Positions 8,230 through 17,937 are shown, counted from the stretch's first letter. The stretch: DNA of 64,000 nucleotides from Bradyrhizobium diazoefficiens (GCF_018129965.1 NZ_JAFCKW010000001.1:496001-560000), one strand, 5' to 3'. The notes: generated by a model from the letters alone, not told the origin. A program made the numbers and translations.

Positions 8230-11200
8230 ATGATCTCCAAATTCTTCATCGAGCGGCCGGTCCTCTCGAACGTCATCGCGCTGCTGATGATCCTGATCGG
8301 CGGCGTCGCGCTGTTCAATCTCGCCATCGCGCAATATCCGGACGTGGTGCCGCCGACCGTGCAGGTCACCACGCGCTATCCCGGCGCCAGCGCCAAGACC
8401 GTGATGGACACGGTGGCCTTGCCGATCGAGCAGCAGGTCAACGGCGTCGAGGACATGCTCTACATGCAGTCCTACAGCGCCTCCGACGGCACCTACACGC
8501 TGACCGTGACCTTCAAGATCGGCACCGACCTCAACTTCGCGCAGGTGCTGGTGCAGAACCGCGTCTCCAGCGCCCTGTCGCAACTGCCGCAATCGGTCCA
8601 GAACCAGGGCGTCACCGTCCAGAAGAAGTCGACCTCGATCCTGCTGTTCGTGACGCTGACCTCGCCGGACTCGAAATACGACAGCCTCTACCTGAGCAAT
8701 TACGCCACCATCAACATCCGCGACGAGCTCTCACGTCTGCCCGGCGTCGGCAATGTCACCGTGTTCGGCGCCGGGCAATATTCGATGCGGGTCTGGCTCG
8801 ACCCGAGCAAGCTGCAGGTGCGCGGATTGATGCCGCAGGACGTCATCCAGGCGATCCAGCAGCAGAGCCAGCAGGTCGCCGCCGGCCAGGTCGGCGCGCC
8901 GCCGACACCGCCGGGCCAGGCGTTCCAGTACACGCTCAACGTCAACGGCCGGCTCGACGACACCAGCCAGTTCGAGAACATCATCGTCAAGACGGGCAGC
9001 AGCGGCGACGTCACCCGCGTGCGCGACGTCGGCTCGGTCGAACTGGGCGCGCAGACCTACAGCCAGATCTTCTCGCTGAACAAGCAGCCCGCCACCGGCA
9101 TCGGCGTGTTCCAGTCGCCCGGCGCCAACGCGCTCCAGGTCGAGCAGGCCGTTGAGAAGAAGATGGTGGAGCTCGCCAAGCGGTTCCCGGAAGGCATCAA
9201 ATACGACACGCCGTTCGACACCACCAAGTTCGTCGAGGCCTCGGTGCACGAGGTCTACACGACCCTGATCGAGGCCGGCGTCCTGGTGCTGGTCGTGATC
9301 CTGGTGTTCCTGCAGGACTGGCGCGCCATGCTGGTGCCGGCGACCACGGTCCCCGTCACCATCATCGGTGCGTTCGCCGCGATGGCGGCGCTCGGCTTCA
9401 CCATCAACATGTCGACGCTGTTCGCGATCGTGCTGGCGATCGGCATCGTGGTCGACGACGCCATCGTCGTGGTCGAGGGCGCAGCCCACAATATCGAGCA
9501 GGGCATGAACGGCCACGATGCCGCGATCAGGGCGATGGACCAGTTGTTCGCGCCGATCGTCGGCATCACGCTGGTGCTGATCTCGGTGTTCCTGCCGGCC
9601 TCGTTCCTCGCCGGCCTCACCGGCCGCATCTATTCGCAATTCGCGCTGGTGATCGCGGCGACCGCGCTTCTGTCGGCCATCAACGCCGCGACCCTGAAGC
9701 CGACGCAATGCGCATTGTGGCTGCGGCCTGCGGTGCCGCCTGAGCAGCGCAATTTCTTCTATCGCGGTTTCAACAACGTCTATAACCGGGTCGAGCGTGG
9801 CTATACGCGGCTGATCGGCTTCCTGTGCCGGCACGCCACGATGTCGGTCGCGGCCGCGCTGGTGCTGATCGTGATCGGCGGCTACGGCCTGTCGCGGGTG
9901 CCGACCGGCTTCCTGCCGATCGAGGACCAGGGCTATCTGATCGCCGCCATTCAGCTGCCCGACGGCGCCTCGCTGGAGCGGACCCAGAAGGTGCTCGACC
10001 GCGCCAGCGGGATCATCAAGGAGACGCAGGGCGTCCAGCAGGTCATCACCATCGCGGGCATCTCCGCGCTCGACAGCAGCGCCAGCCTTGCCAATGCCGG
10101 CGTCGCCTACATCATCCTGAAGGACTGGGAGTCCCGCAAGGGCCCCGGCGAGGATCTGCGCTCGCTGGTCTACGGCCTGAACGACAAGCTCGCGGTCATC
10201 ATGGAGGCGCGCACCATCGTGCTGCCGCCACCGCCGATCCAGGGCATCGGCAACGCCGCCGGCTTCTCGATGCAGGTCGAGCTGCGCGACGGCAACAGCG
10301 ATTTCGCCAAGCTGCAGGCCATCACCGGCGCGGTCGTCAGCAACGGCCAGAGCCAGAGCGCGCTGCAGCGCGTGCAGTCCTCGTTCCGTTCCTCGGTGCC
10401 GCAATTCGACGTCGAGATCGACCGCGTCAAGACCCAGACGCTGCACGTCACCACCGATCAGGTGTTCTCGGCGCTGTCGACCTATCTCGGCTCGTCCTAT
10501 GTCAACCAGTTCAACAAGTTCGGCCGCGTCTTCCAGGTCTACACGCAAGCCGACCCGGCCTTCCGCGTCACCGAGCGCGACATCGCCAACATGATGGTGC
10601 GCAATTCGAACGGCGACATGATCCCGATCGGCACCGTCGCCACCATCACCCCGGCCACCGGGCCGTCACTGATCAGCCTCTACAATCTCTATCCATCCTC
10701 GACCGTGATAGGCCTGCCGGCGCAGGGCTACTCCTCCGGCCAGTCGCTGAAGCTGATGGAGGAGATCGCCGACAAGACGCTGCCGCCGGGCACCGGCTAC
10801 GAGTGGACCGCGATGTCGTATCAGGAGAAGGCGGTCTCCAACCAGATCTACTGGGTGTTCGGCCTCGCCATGCTGCTGGTCTATCTCGTGCTCGCCGGCC
10901 AGTATGAGAGCTGGTACGCGCCGATCTCGGTGATCCTCGCGGTGCCGCTGTCGCTGATCGGACCGACGCTGGTCCTCAACGGCCTGAAGATCGACAACAA
11001 CCTCTATTGCCAGATCGGCCTGATCCTTCTGATCGCGCTGTCGGCCAAGAACGCGATCCTGATCGTGGAGGTCGGGCTCGAGCTGCACGGCCGCGACGGC
11101 AAGCCGGTGCTGGAATCCGCGATCGAGGCGGCGCGCGCCCGCTTCCGACCGATCCTGATGACCTCGTTCGCCTTCATCCTCGGCGTGGTGCCGCTGGTGC

Positions 11201-11388
11201 TCGCGACCGGCGCCGGCGCCAGCGCCCGCAAGTCGATCGGCATCACGGTGTTCTCGGGCATGCTGGCCTCGACCTGCCTCGCGGTGCTGTTCGTGCCGGC
11301 CTTCTTCGTGGTGGTGCAGCGGTTCGAGAACTGGCGGGCCTCGAAGAAGGCGCCGAAGGCGCAGGCCGTGGCGGAGGTGAAGCCGTAG
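8230..11388 (+). CDS. RND efflux transporter permease, HAE1 family
   Basis: The 1052-residue protein has the normal length for AcrB-like drug exporters. The N-terminus MISKFFIERPVLSNVIALLM is the classic first membrane helix, and two large periplasmic loops and 12 membrane segments follow. The proton-relay residues are present: the Asp pair in GIVVDDAIVVVEG (helix 4) and the Lys in LSAKNAILIVEV (helix 10). It forms a trimeric proton-driven pump and is co-transcribed with the adaptor gene 25 bp upstream. No TolC-like gene follows, so the outer-membrane channel must be supplied from elsewhere. Substrates cannot be told from sequence. Confidence 0.95.
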   Translation: MISKFFIERPVLSNVIALLMILIGGVALFNLAIAQYPDVVPPTVQVTTRYPGASAKTVMDTVALPIEQQVNGVEDMLYMQSYSASDGTYTLTVTFKIGTDLNFAQVLVQNRVSSALSQLPQSVQNQGVTVQKKSTSILLFVTLTSPDSKYDSLYLSNYATINIRDELSRLPGVGNVTVFGAGQYSMRVWLDPSKLQVRGLMPQDVIQAIQQQSQQVAAGQVGAPPTPPGQAFQYTLNVNGRLDDTSQFENIIVKTGSSGDVTRVRDVGSVELGAQTYSQIFSLNKQPATGIGVFQSPGANALQVEQAVEKKMVELAKRFPEGIKYDTPFDTTKFVEASVHEVYTTLIEAGVLVLVVILVFLQDWRAMLVPATTVPVTIIGAFAAMAALGFTINMSTLFAIVLAIGIVVDDAIVVVEGAAHNIEQGMNGHDAAIRAMDQLFAPIVGITLVLISVFLPASFLAGLTGRIYSQFALVIAATALLSAINAATLKPTQCALWLRPAVPPEQRNFFYRGFNNVYNRVERGYTRLIGFLCRHATMSVAAALVLIVIGGYGLSRVPTGFLPIEDQGYLIAAIQLPDGASLERTQKVLDRASGIIKETQGVQQVITIAGISALDSSASLANAGVAYIILKDWESRKGPGEDLRSLVYGLNDKLAVIMEARTIVLPPPPIQGIGNAAGFSMQVELRDGNSDFAKLQAITGAVVSNGQSQSALQRVQSSFRSSVPQFDVEIDRVKTQTLHVTTDQVFSALSTYLGSSYVNQFNKFGRVFQVYTQADPAFRVTERDIANMMVRNSNGDMIPIGTVATITPATGPSLISLYNLYPSSTVIGLPAQGYSSGQSLKLMEEIADKTLPPGTGYEWTAMSYQEKAVSNQIYWVFGLAMLLVYLVLAGQYESWYAPISVILAVPLSLIGPTLVLNGLKIDNNLYCQIGLILLIALSAKNAILIVEVGLELHGRDGKPVLESAIEAARARFRPILMTSFAFILGVVPLVLATGAGASARKSIGITVFSGMLASTCLAVLFVPAFFVVVQRFENWRASKKAPKAQAVAEVKP

Positions 11389-11803
11389 GTTTCGGCGGGA
11401 GGCCTGCTCGAACGAAAATTCGAAAACAACCCCATGCACAGTAGGGGCGGTTTGATAAGCCTGAACAATTTTTGTTTTACCGAAATCGCTTGACCCGTCG
11501 GGCAATACAGGGGCATGATGGCATCATCGGCGGCATGCGCTGGATGCCTCCTGATCCCCCGTCATTCCTCATTCTCCGTCATTCCGCGGCGTCGCGTAGC
11601 GACGAGCCCGGAATCCATCTATCCGCAGTCTCTGCCGCCCGATGGATTCCGGGTTCGCGCTGACGCGCGCCCCGGAATGACGGTGGGGGACAGGTGCGCG
11701 CCCCACGTCAATCACCGGTGCCCCGGCTCCGCATGCCGTGTTGCTTTCTGGGTCCCGGCTCTGCGCCGCAACGCTGACGCAAGGCTTGTCCGGGACACGA
11801 GAG
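11389..11803. repeat. 415-bp gap holding a long palindromic intergenic repeat
   Basis: The gap lies after the RND permease gene and beyond the 3' end of the converging MFS gene. Its centre (11576-11683) is an extended inverted repeat. The outer arms read CCGTCATTCC and GGAATGACGG. An inner perfect 13-bp pair, CCCGGAATCCATC at 11607-11619 and its complement at 11641-11653, flanks a short loop. The same outer-arm type (GTCATTCCGG) recurs at 27498-27575. It could fold as RNA and may stabilise or end the converging transcripts. No supported gene is present. Confidence 0.75.
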
Positions 11804-12976
11804 TCATAGCGCCTGCGGCGTCCGGATCTCGCGCGGCAGGATGATCGCGGCGGCGATCGCCAGCAGGCAGAGCGCGGCAAACGCATGCAGCATGGTGACG
11901 AAGCCGCCCTGCTCGTACAGCCAGGCGACCAGACCGACCGAGGCGCCGGCCGCGGTGAAGCCGATGAAGTAACGCACCGCATAGGCGCGCGAGCGCCATT
12001 CCTCGGAGGTGTATTTGCCGACCATGGCGTCGTTCACCGTGACCTGCCCGAACGCGCCCATGACGATGCCGATCGAGACCAGGATCAGCGGCAGGTTGGA
12101 CAGGCTGGCGGCGAGATAGAGGAACGGGGCCAGCATGAAGGAGAGCGGCAGCGCGACGGTCTTCAGCGAATAGCGGTCGAGCAGCCGGCCGATCGTGTAC
12201 TGCGTCATCGCGCCGAACACGTAGACGCAGGCCGCAATGACACCGAGCAGCGCCGGGCTCCTGGTGAGATCGGCGAGCCGCTCGGCAAACAGCTTCGGCA
12301 GCGCGACGGTGACGGCGTTGAATGTGGTGGAGATCGCGATGACGACGATCAGCAGCGCGAGGATCACGCGCCACATGTCCTGCTTGGCGACGCGCGCCTG
12401 CGCGGCCGCCTGCTTACTCCCCTTGCGGTCCTCGTGCACGACCATCATCGCAAAGGCGATGCCGATCAGGATCGTGACCACGCCGGGAACGATGAAGGCA
12501 AAGCGCCAGCCGAGATACTGGCCGATCACGCCGGTCACCAGCGCGGATGACGCCACGCCGAGATTGCCCCACACGCCGTTGATCCCCATTTCGCGGCCGA
12601 GCCGGTCGGCATAGGACACGATCATCGCGGTGCCGACGGGATGGTAGATCGAGGCGAAGATGCCGATCGCGAAAAGCGCCACACCGAGCTGGGCCTGCGT
12701 CTGCACGAAGCCGACCGAGATCATGGCAAGGCCGATGCCGATGAAATAGATCAGCATCATGTGGCGGCGGCTCCAGCGATCCCCGAGCCAGCCGGTGAGC
12801 AGCGACCCCGCGCCGAAGGCGATGAAGCCCGGCGTCGCGTAGGGCAGCAGTTCCGAATAGGCCATGCCGAGCGCCGGCCCCATGATAATCACGGCGGCGG
12901 CAAAGATCAGCATCGCATAATGGTCGATGAAATGGCCGGCGTTGACGAAACCGATGACCCGGCTGGGGCTGTTCAT
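11804..12976 (-). CDS. Major facilitator superfamily transporter
   Basis: The 390-residue, about 12-helix membrane protein starts at the ATG complementary to 12974-12976, preceded by AGGAGAGGATTCGGA, a strong ribosome site. Longer upstream reading runs into the divergent AraC gene and is rejected. The start NAGHFIDHYAMLIFAAAVI and the loop motif GWLGDRWSRRHMM (G-x-L-x-D-R-x-x-R) are typical MFS. The overall look is like the fosmidomycin-resistance/sugar-phosphate branch. It is divergent from an AraC-type regulator with only 51 bp between starts, so that regulator probably controls it. Substrate unknown. Confidence 0.9.
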   Translation of the reverse strand: MNSPSRVIGFVNAGHFIDHYAMLIFAAAVIIMGPALGMAYSELLPYATPGFIAFGAGSLLTGWLGDRWSRRHMMLIYFIGIGLAMISVGFVQTQAQLGVALFAIGIFASIYHPVGTAMIVSYADRLGREMGINGVWGNLGVASSALVTGVIGQYLGWRFAFIVPGVVTILIGIAFAMMVVHEDRKGSKQAAAQARVAKQDMWRVILALLIVVIAISTTFNAVTVALPKLFAERLADLTRSPALLGVIAACVYVFGAMTQYTIGRLLDRYSLKTVALPLSFMLAPFLYLAASLSNLPLILVSIGIVMGAFGQVTVNDAMVGKYTSEEWRSRAYAVRYFIGFTAAGASVGLVAWLYEQGGFVTMLHAFAALCLLAIAAAIILPREIRTPQAL

Positions 12977-13027
12977 TCCGAATCCTCTCCTGCTCCGGAA
13001 TGAGTTATATGTCCAGGTGGTGACGGG

Positions 13028-13834
13028 ATGCTGCCAATGACTGTCGTTGAAACGCCAATCCTCCGGGAGGTCCGGGGCAACCATCGCTCGACCGCGGGCG
13101 TGCACCTGGTCGCCCGCGACTATCCGAGGGGCCTGCGGCTGCCCCCGCACATGCATCGCGAGGCCCAGCTGGTGTATGCGGCCAAGGGCACGATGCAGGT
13201 GACGACGCCCGGGGGACGCTGGCTGGTGCCGCCGGACCGCGCGGTCTGGGTGCCGGCCGGACTCGAGCACGCGATCGACATGCTCGCCGACGTCGAGATG
13301 CGGACGCTGTATTTCGACCGGCCCTGGCTGAAGCGCGAGCAGCGCAACGAGAGCCTCGCCAGGGAATTCGTGGTGCGGGTCTCGCCGTTGCTGCACCAGG
13401 CGATCCTCGCGCTGTTCGACGCGCGCAACACGCAGGAGCGCACCGAATTGCTGGTTCGGCTCATGATGCTCGAACTGCACCAGGCCGAGGATTCAACGAC
13501 CTTCGTGCCGCTGCCGCGCGAGCCGCGCTGCCGTCGCGCCGCGCTGATGGTGCTCGACGATCCCACCAGCCTCTACGACATCGACACGCTGGCGCGCGAG
13601 GTCGGAACCTCCGCACGCACGCTGTCGCGGTTGTTTTCGACGCAGACGCAATTGAGCTTCAAGAGCTGGTGCCAGCGCGCCAGGATTGCGGCGGCGATCC
13701 AGCGGCTGTCGACGGATGCCGGCGTGTCGGTCAAGCAGCTCGCCACCCAGCTCGGCTATGCCAGCGTGCCCGCGTTCTCGGCCGCGTTCCGCCGGGTGAC
13801 GGGGCGGACGCCCACGGAGTTTGCGGGGAAATAG
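13028..13834 (+). CDS. AraC-family regulator with N-terminal cupin sensor
   Basis: The 268-residue protein has an N-terminal cupin (LPPHMHREAQLVYAAKGTMQV, then WLVPPDRAVWVPAGLEHAI), a layout shared with repressors of efflux genes. The C-terminus holds an AraC DNA-binding domain (DIDTLAREVGTSARTLSRLF and LATQLGYASVPAFSAAFRRV). The start could also be the ATG three codons later (13037). It is divergent from the MFS transporter gene with a 51-bp shared promoter region, so it probably regulates that transporter and itself. Confidence 0.9.
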   Translation: MLPMTVVETPILREVRGNHRSTAGVHLVARDYPRGLRLPPHMHREAQLVYAAKGTMQVTTPGGRWLVPPDRAVWVPAGLEHAIDMLADVEMRTLYFDRPWLKREQRNESLAREFVVRVSPLLHQAILALFDARNTQERTELLVRLMMLELHQAEDSTTFVPLPREPRCRRAALMVLDDPTSLYDIDTLAREVGTSARTLSRLFSTQTQLSFKSWCQRARIAAAIQRLSTDAGVSVKQLATQLGYASVPAFSAAFRRVTGRTPTEFAGK

Positions 13835-13859
13835 GGCTCGCCAGGATTCGCAAGAGCTC

Positions 13860-13980
13860 GTCATGCCCGGGCTTGTCCCGCCTGCGCGGCCGAAGCCGCT
13901 CCGGCGAGGCGAAGGCCCGGGCATCCACGTTCTCCGCGCGGCCGAGAGATCGTGGATGGCCGGACAAGCCCGGCCATGAC
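13860..13980. repeat. Palindromic intergenic repeat within a 329-bp gap
   Basis: The gap 13835-14163 between the AraC gene and malonyl-CoA decarboxylase contains an element with outer arms GTCATGCCCGGGCTTGTCCCG and, at the other end, CGGACAAGCCCGGCCATGAC. Inner arms GCCCGGGCATCCACG and CGTGGATGGCCGG give a compound hairpin. A near copy of the right end recurs at 27591-27621. The rest of the gap (13981-14163) holds no gene I can support and should carry the promoter of the next gene. Confidence 0.75.
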
Positions 13981-14163
13981 GCTGTGGGCGCTAAAGTGCC
14001 CTAAGCTCTCACATGGGATCGCTTGGGTTCGCGACGGCATAACGCCATTCGTCAAACGCACGGCCCGGCTCGACTTGCCGGATTCCCTGCATGATTGTGA
14101 TCGGCTTCCGCCCAAATCACGTGTAAACTTGCCGCATCGCACAACCGGTTTCGAAAGGCCCAG

Positions 14164-15516
14164 ATGGCGAACGCCTTCTTCTCCGACCTGCTCGCCACCA
14201 TCTCCGAGCGCGGCCGCACGCTGCTTCGCCGCGGCGACGGCGCCAATACCAAACAGGATGCCGACGGGCTGATCGCGCTCTGCGGCGCGCTGCTGACGGG
14301 ACGCGGCGAAGCCTCCGGCACCGCGCTCGCGCGCGAGGTGCTGGACATCTATCAGGAGCTGGATGCGGCAGGACGCCGCGCCTTTTTCGAAGGCCTCGTG
14401 CGCGATTTCGGGCCGGACCGGGAACGGCTGGCGAAGGCCATCGAGACATGGCGCGCCAGGCCGAGCGACGAGGACGCCAGCGCACTGCACTTCGCCTCGG
14501 AGCCGCGGCGGCAGGAACTGATCCGCCGCCTCAACCGCGCGCCGGGCGGCACCGGCGATCTCGTCAACATGCGTGCCGACCTGCTCGGCATGATGAAAGG
14601 CCACAGCGATTTCGCCGCGCTCGACCGCGACGTCTCGCATCTGCTGTCTTCATGGTTCAACAGGGGGTTTCTCGTGCTGCGCCGGATTGACTGGTCGACC
14701 CCGGCCAACATCCTCGAAAAGATCATCCGTTACGAAGCTGTGCACGAGATCAGCGACTGGGACGATCTGCGCCGCCGGCTCGATCCGGTCGACCGCCGCT
14801 GCTACGCTTTCTTCCATCCCGCGATGGTCGACGAGCCGCTGATCTTCGTCGAGGTGGCCTTGACCGAGACGATCCCGAGCGCAATTCAACCGCTGCTCGC
14901 TGTCGACCGCCAGCATCTGCCGATCGATCGCGCGCGCACCGCCGTGTTCTATTCGATCTCGAACACCCAGCGCGGGCTCGGCGGCATCTCGTTCGGCAGC
15001 TTCCTGATCAAGCAGGTGGTCGAGGAGCTGCGCCGCGAACTGCCGAAACTCGACACCTTCGTGACGCTGTCGCCGGTGCCGGGCTTCATGCAATGGGTGA
15101 AGCAGGACAAGGACCTGCCGCTGACCGACGAGGACCGCGAACTCCTGAAGCGCCTCGACGATCCCAAATGGTTCGAGAACCCCGAGACGACGACGCTGCT
15201 GCGCGCCGTGATCGAGCCGCTCGCGGCGCATTATTTCCTGAAGGCGCGTACGCCGAAGGGCCGGCTGATCGACTCGGTCGCGCGTTTCCATCTCGGCAAC
15301 GGCGCAAGGCTCGAGCGCATCAACTGGCTCGGCGACCTCTCGCCGAAGGGTATTCGCGAATCCGCCGGCGTGATGGTCAATTACCTCTACCGTCTCGACG
15401 ACATCGAGAAGAACCACGAGGCCTACGCCAATGACGGCGAGGTCGTCGCGTCGAGCGCGGTGAAGAAGCTGCTGAAGGGCGAAGGGCGGCGGCTGCTGGA
15501 TATGCGGTTGTCGTAG
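14164..15516 (+). CDS. Malonyl-CoA decarboxylase
   Basis: The 450-residue protein matches the malonyl-CoA decarboxylase family, which converts malonyl-CoA to acetyl-CoA and CO2. The N-terminal helical part includes RVD-type segments such as LLSSWFNRGFLVLRRIDWST. The C-terminal GNAT-like catalytic domain shows HPAMVDEPLIFVEVALT, AVFYSISNTQRGLGGISFG (Ser and nearby His-rich region) and LSPVPGFMQWV, and finishes with NGARLERINWLGD. In Rhizobium the homologue is MatA of the mat operon, but no malonyl-CoA synthetase or malonate carrier gene is next to it here. It stands alone between two palindromic repeats. Likely role: malonate use or adjustment of malonyl-CoA levels. Confidence 0.93.
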   Translation: MANAFFSDLLATISERGRTLLRRGDGANTKQDADGLIALCGALLTGRGEASGTALAREVLDIYQELDAAGRRAFFEGLVRDFGPDRERLAKAIETWRARPSDEDASALHFASEPRRQELIRRLNRAPGGTGDLVNMRADLLGMMKGHSDFAALDRDVSHLLSSWFNRGFLVLRRIDWSTPANILEKIIRYEAVHEISDWDDLRRRLDPVDRRCYAFFHPAMVDEPLIFVEVALTETIPSAIQPLLAVDRQHLPIDRARTAVFYSISNTQRGLGGISFGSFLIKQVVEELRRELPKLDTFVTLSPVPGFMQWVKQDKDLPLTDEDRELLKRLDDPKWFENPETTTLLRAVIEPLAAHYFLKARTPKGRLIDSVARFHLGNGARLERINWLGDLSPKGIRESAGVMVNYLYRLDDIEKNHEAYANDGEVVASSAVKKLLKGEGRRLLDMRLS

Positions 15517-15530
15517 TCGAACACTCAGTC

Positions 15531-15673
15531 GTCGTCCCGGACAAGCGCAGCGAAGCGAAGCGCAGATCCGGGACCCATACGCCGCAGCAATAGTTTTGCG
15601 AAGAGTCGGAGTGACTGTCTTCGCGTCGCAACCACTCCCTGTGGTTATGGGTCCCTGCTTTCGCAGGGACGAC
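15531..15673. repeat. Palindromic intergenic repeat
   Basis: It sits between the converging malonyl-CoA decarboxylase and DUF3297 genes. The left part carries GTCGTCCCGGACAAGCGCAG and ATCCGGGACCCATA. The right part carries TATGGGTCCCTGC and GCAGGGACGAC. The arms pair GTCGTCCC with GGGACGAC and GGGACCCATA with TATGGGTCCC. This is a different family from the GTCATTCCGG elements elsewhere. It could act as a bidirectional transcript end. Confidence 0.7.
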
Positions 15674-15719
15674 ACCGCTATTGGCGCGGCCACCGCGCCT
15701 CACAAGGGCAGAGCGCCGT

Positions 15720-15977
15720 CTACTTCTTGTCCCTGAAATACGGCTCGACCGGGCCGTGCACCTTGATGGTCAGCGGATTGCCGTGACGGTCCTTGGCGTT
15801 GCCGGCGGTGACGCGGACCCAACCTTCGCTGATGCAGTATTCCTCGACATTGGTCTTCTCGACGCCCTTGAAGCGGATGCCGACGTCGCGGGAGAGAATT
15901 TCCGCGTTGTGATAGGGGCTGTTCGGATCGACCGAGAGGCGGTCGGGAAATTCGTCGCTCATGATGGTCTCGCTCAT
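15720..15977 (-). CDS. DUF3297 family small protein
   Basis: The 85-residue acidic protein has the features of DUF3297: DRLSVDPNSPYHNAEILSRD near the start and FKGVEKTNVEEYCISEGWVR in the middle. The start at 15977 was chosen because its ATG overlaps the TGA of the glutathione peroxidase gene (ATGA), implying translational coupling; a second ATG five codons later is possible. It is the last gene of an amidase-glutathione peroxidase-DUF3297 unit. Function unknown. No signal peptide. Confidence 0.87.
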   Translation of the reverse strand: MSETIMSDEFPDRLSVDPNSPYHNAEILSRDVGIRFKGVEKTNVEEYCISEGWVRVTAGNAKDRHGNPLTIKVHGPVEPYFRDKK

Positions 15978-16450
15978 AACAGGGTCTCGATTTGCTTGCG
16001 CAATCCTTCGGGCCGCGCGGTCGGCGCATGGCGCGCGACCACCTTGCCGGCACGGTCCACCAGGAATTTGGTGAAATTCCATTTGATGGAGGCGCCGAGC
16101 AATCCGGATTGCTGATTTTTCAGGTAGGCATACAAGGGATGCGCGTTGGCGCCGTTGACGTCGATCTTCTCGAACATGGGGAAGGTGACGTCGTAGGTGG
16201 TCGAGCAGAAATCCTGGATTTCGCTCGCCTGCCCCGGCTCCTGCGCGCCGAACTGGTTGCAGGGAAAGCCGAGCACGGAAAAGCCGCGCGGCGACAGCTC
16301 GCGATGCAGCTCCTCCAGCCCGCGATATTGCGGCGTGAAGCCGCATTTGCTGGCGGTGTTGACGATCAGCAGCACCTGGCCCTCGAAACGGCGCAGGGGC
16401 ACCTCTTCGCCGAGCAGCGAGTTGGCCTTGAATTCGTAGATCGCCGACAT
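15974..16450 (-). CDS. Glutathione peroxidase (Cys type)
   Basis: The 158-residue thiol peroxidase has the three family signatures: the peroxidatic site VNTASKCGFTPQY with Cys rather than selenocysteine, LGFPCNQFGAQEPG (likely resolving Cys and catalytic Gln), and SIKWNFTKFLVD with the catalytic Trp/Asn. It reduces hydrogen peroxide or lipid peroxides using thioredoxin or glutathione. It is cytoplasmic, with no signal peptide. The ATG lies 2 bp after the amidase stop and its own stop overlaps the start of the DUF3297 gene, so the three genes form one operon. Confidence 0.95.
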   Translation of the reverse strand: MSAIYEFKANSLLGEEVPLRRFEGQVLLIVNTASKCGFTPQYRGLEELHRELSPRGFSVLGFPCNQFGAQEPGQASEIQDFCSTTYDVTFPMFEKIDVNGANAHPLYAYLKNQQSGLLGASIKWNFTKFLVDRAGKVVARHAPTARPEGLRKQIETLL

Positions 16451-16452
16451 CG

Positions 16453-17853
16453 CTAGCCCACCGGATCGATCGGCGACGGCGGCACGCCGCCCGCCTCGAT
16501 GGCTTCGCCCGCTAGCAGACACAGGTCCTCCCGGTAGCGGCCCGAGACGATCTGCACGCCGACCGGCGCCTTGCCGACGAGACCGGTGGAGACCACGAGG
16601 CCCGGCAGTCCCATGAACGGGGTTGCGATCTGCGGCATCTGCGCTTCCCAGACGCGCTCGAAGGAGGCCTCGTCCTTGCGGTCGAGATGATCGGGGAACG
16701 GCAGCTCGCCGGACACCGGCGTCAGCACGACGGCATATTTTTCGAAGAACTGCATCCAGTCGCGGGTCAGCGTGGCGCGGCGGGTCAGCGCCTGCGCGAA
16801 GTCGGCCTGGTCCATCGGCGTGACCTTGGCGCGGTTGCCGCGCAGGCACGCCAGCGCACCGGGATCGCCTTCGCGCTCGGCCATCTCGAGCTGCGCCTCG
16901 AAGCCGTCGCCGAGCCAGAGCTTTCGCTGCCACTCGACCGCCTCGCGCATCGGCGGCGTGTTCTCGATCAGTTCGACCGTCCAGCCGGCGCGCTCCAGCC
17001 GCTGGCCGGCGTCGGTCAGGACGGCCTTCACCTCCGGCCTGGTCGCAAGGCCATCGGGATTGAGACAGATCGCGGCGCGCTTTGGCCGCGCGGGGCCTTC
17101 GAGTGGCGCGGGCACATACCAGGGATCGCGGATATCGCGGGCCGACATGGCTTCGAGCGAGATGCGCAGGTCGTTGATGGTGCGCGCCAGCGGGCCCGAC
17201 ACCGCCATGATCTGCGGCCCGATCGGGCGCTCCGGCAGCGCCGGATTGAAGGCAGGTATGCGGCCCAGCGTCGGGCGCAGGCCGTGCACGCCGCAGGCAT
17301 AGGCGGGATAGCGGATCGAGCCGGCGATGTCGGTGCCATGGGCGATATGGCCGATACCGGCCGCAACGGCCGAACCGGCGCCGCCGGACGAGCCGCCGGG
17401 CGTCAGCGAGGCGTCGCGGGGGTTCTTGGTGTCGCCGTGGACGAGGTTGGTGGTGAACCAGCGGTAGGAGAAGGCCGGGCAATTGGTGCGGCCGAGCAGC
17501 ACCGCGCCGGCTTTGCGGAAATTGGCGACCACCGGATTGTCCTCGCGCGCGATCAGGTCGCGCTGGAGTTTCAGGCCGTTGGTAGTGGCAAAGCCTTCCT
17601 GGTCGACATTGGCCTTGATGGTGACGGGAACGCCGGCGAGCACGCCGGGATCCTCGCCCCGCGCAATGGCGGCATCGACTGCGTCGGCCTGCTTCAGCAC
17701 GTCCTCGGGCCGGTGGTCGATCACGGCGTTGAGCTGCGGATTGACCGCATCGAGCCGGGCCAGGCCCGCCTTGGCGGCCTCCCGGGCGGACACTTTTTTG
17801 GCTTTGACGAGGGTGGTGAGGTCGGCGGCCGACAGGCGCCAGAGGTCTTGCAT
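16453..17853 (-). CDS. Amidase (amidase signature family)
   Basis: The 466-residue protein has the Ser-cisSer-Lys catalytic set: Lys in GVPVTIKANVDQEG, the Gly/Ser-rich loop LTPGGSSGGAGSAVAAG, and the nucleophile region GTDIAGSIRYPA. No signal peptide. It probably hydrolyses a small amide, and it lacks features that would point to GatA in a tRNA amidotransferase because gatB and gatC are not nearby. First gene of a tight operon with glutathione peroxidase and DUF3297. Confidence 0.93.
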   Translation of the reverse strand: MQDLWRLSAADLTTLVKAKKVSAREAAKAGLARLDAVNPQLNAVIDHRPEDVLKQADAVDAAIARGEDPGVLAGVPVTIKANVDQEGFATTNGLKLQRDLIAREDNPVVANFRKAGAVLLGRTNCPAFSYRWFTTNLVHGDTKNPRDASLTPGGSSGGAGSAVAAGIGHIAHGTDIAGSIRYPAYACGVHGLRPTLGRIPAFNPALPERPIGPQIMAVSGPLARTINDLRISLEAMSARDIRDPWYVPAPLEGPARPKRAAICLNPDGLATRPEVKAVLTDAGQRLERAGWTVELIENTPPMREAVEWQRKLWLGDGFEAQLEMAEREGDPGALACLRGNRAKVTPMDQADFAQALTRRATLTRDWMQFFEKYAVVLTPVSGELPFPDHLDRKDEASFERVWEAQMPQIATPFMGLPGLVVSTGLVGKAPVGVQIVSGRYREDLCLLAGEAIEAGGVPPSPIDPVG

Positions 17854-17937
17854 GGCTTGCTCCGGTGTAACCGGCGTCTTTTAGCGCCGGGAACGCGGCA
17901 AAGCCATGCGGATTTCGCAGGGGCAAAGGGCGAGTTC

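Noticed and set aside
8731..10548. A 605-codon minus-strand frame within the RND permease gene
   Set aside because: It is an Asp/His/Arg-rich translation opposite a well-conserved transporter, with no family resemblance.
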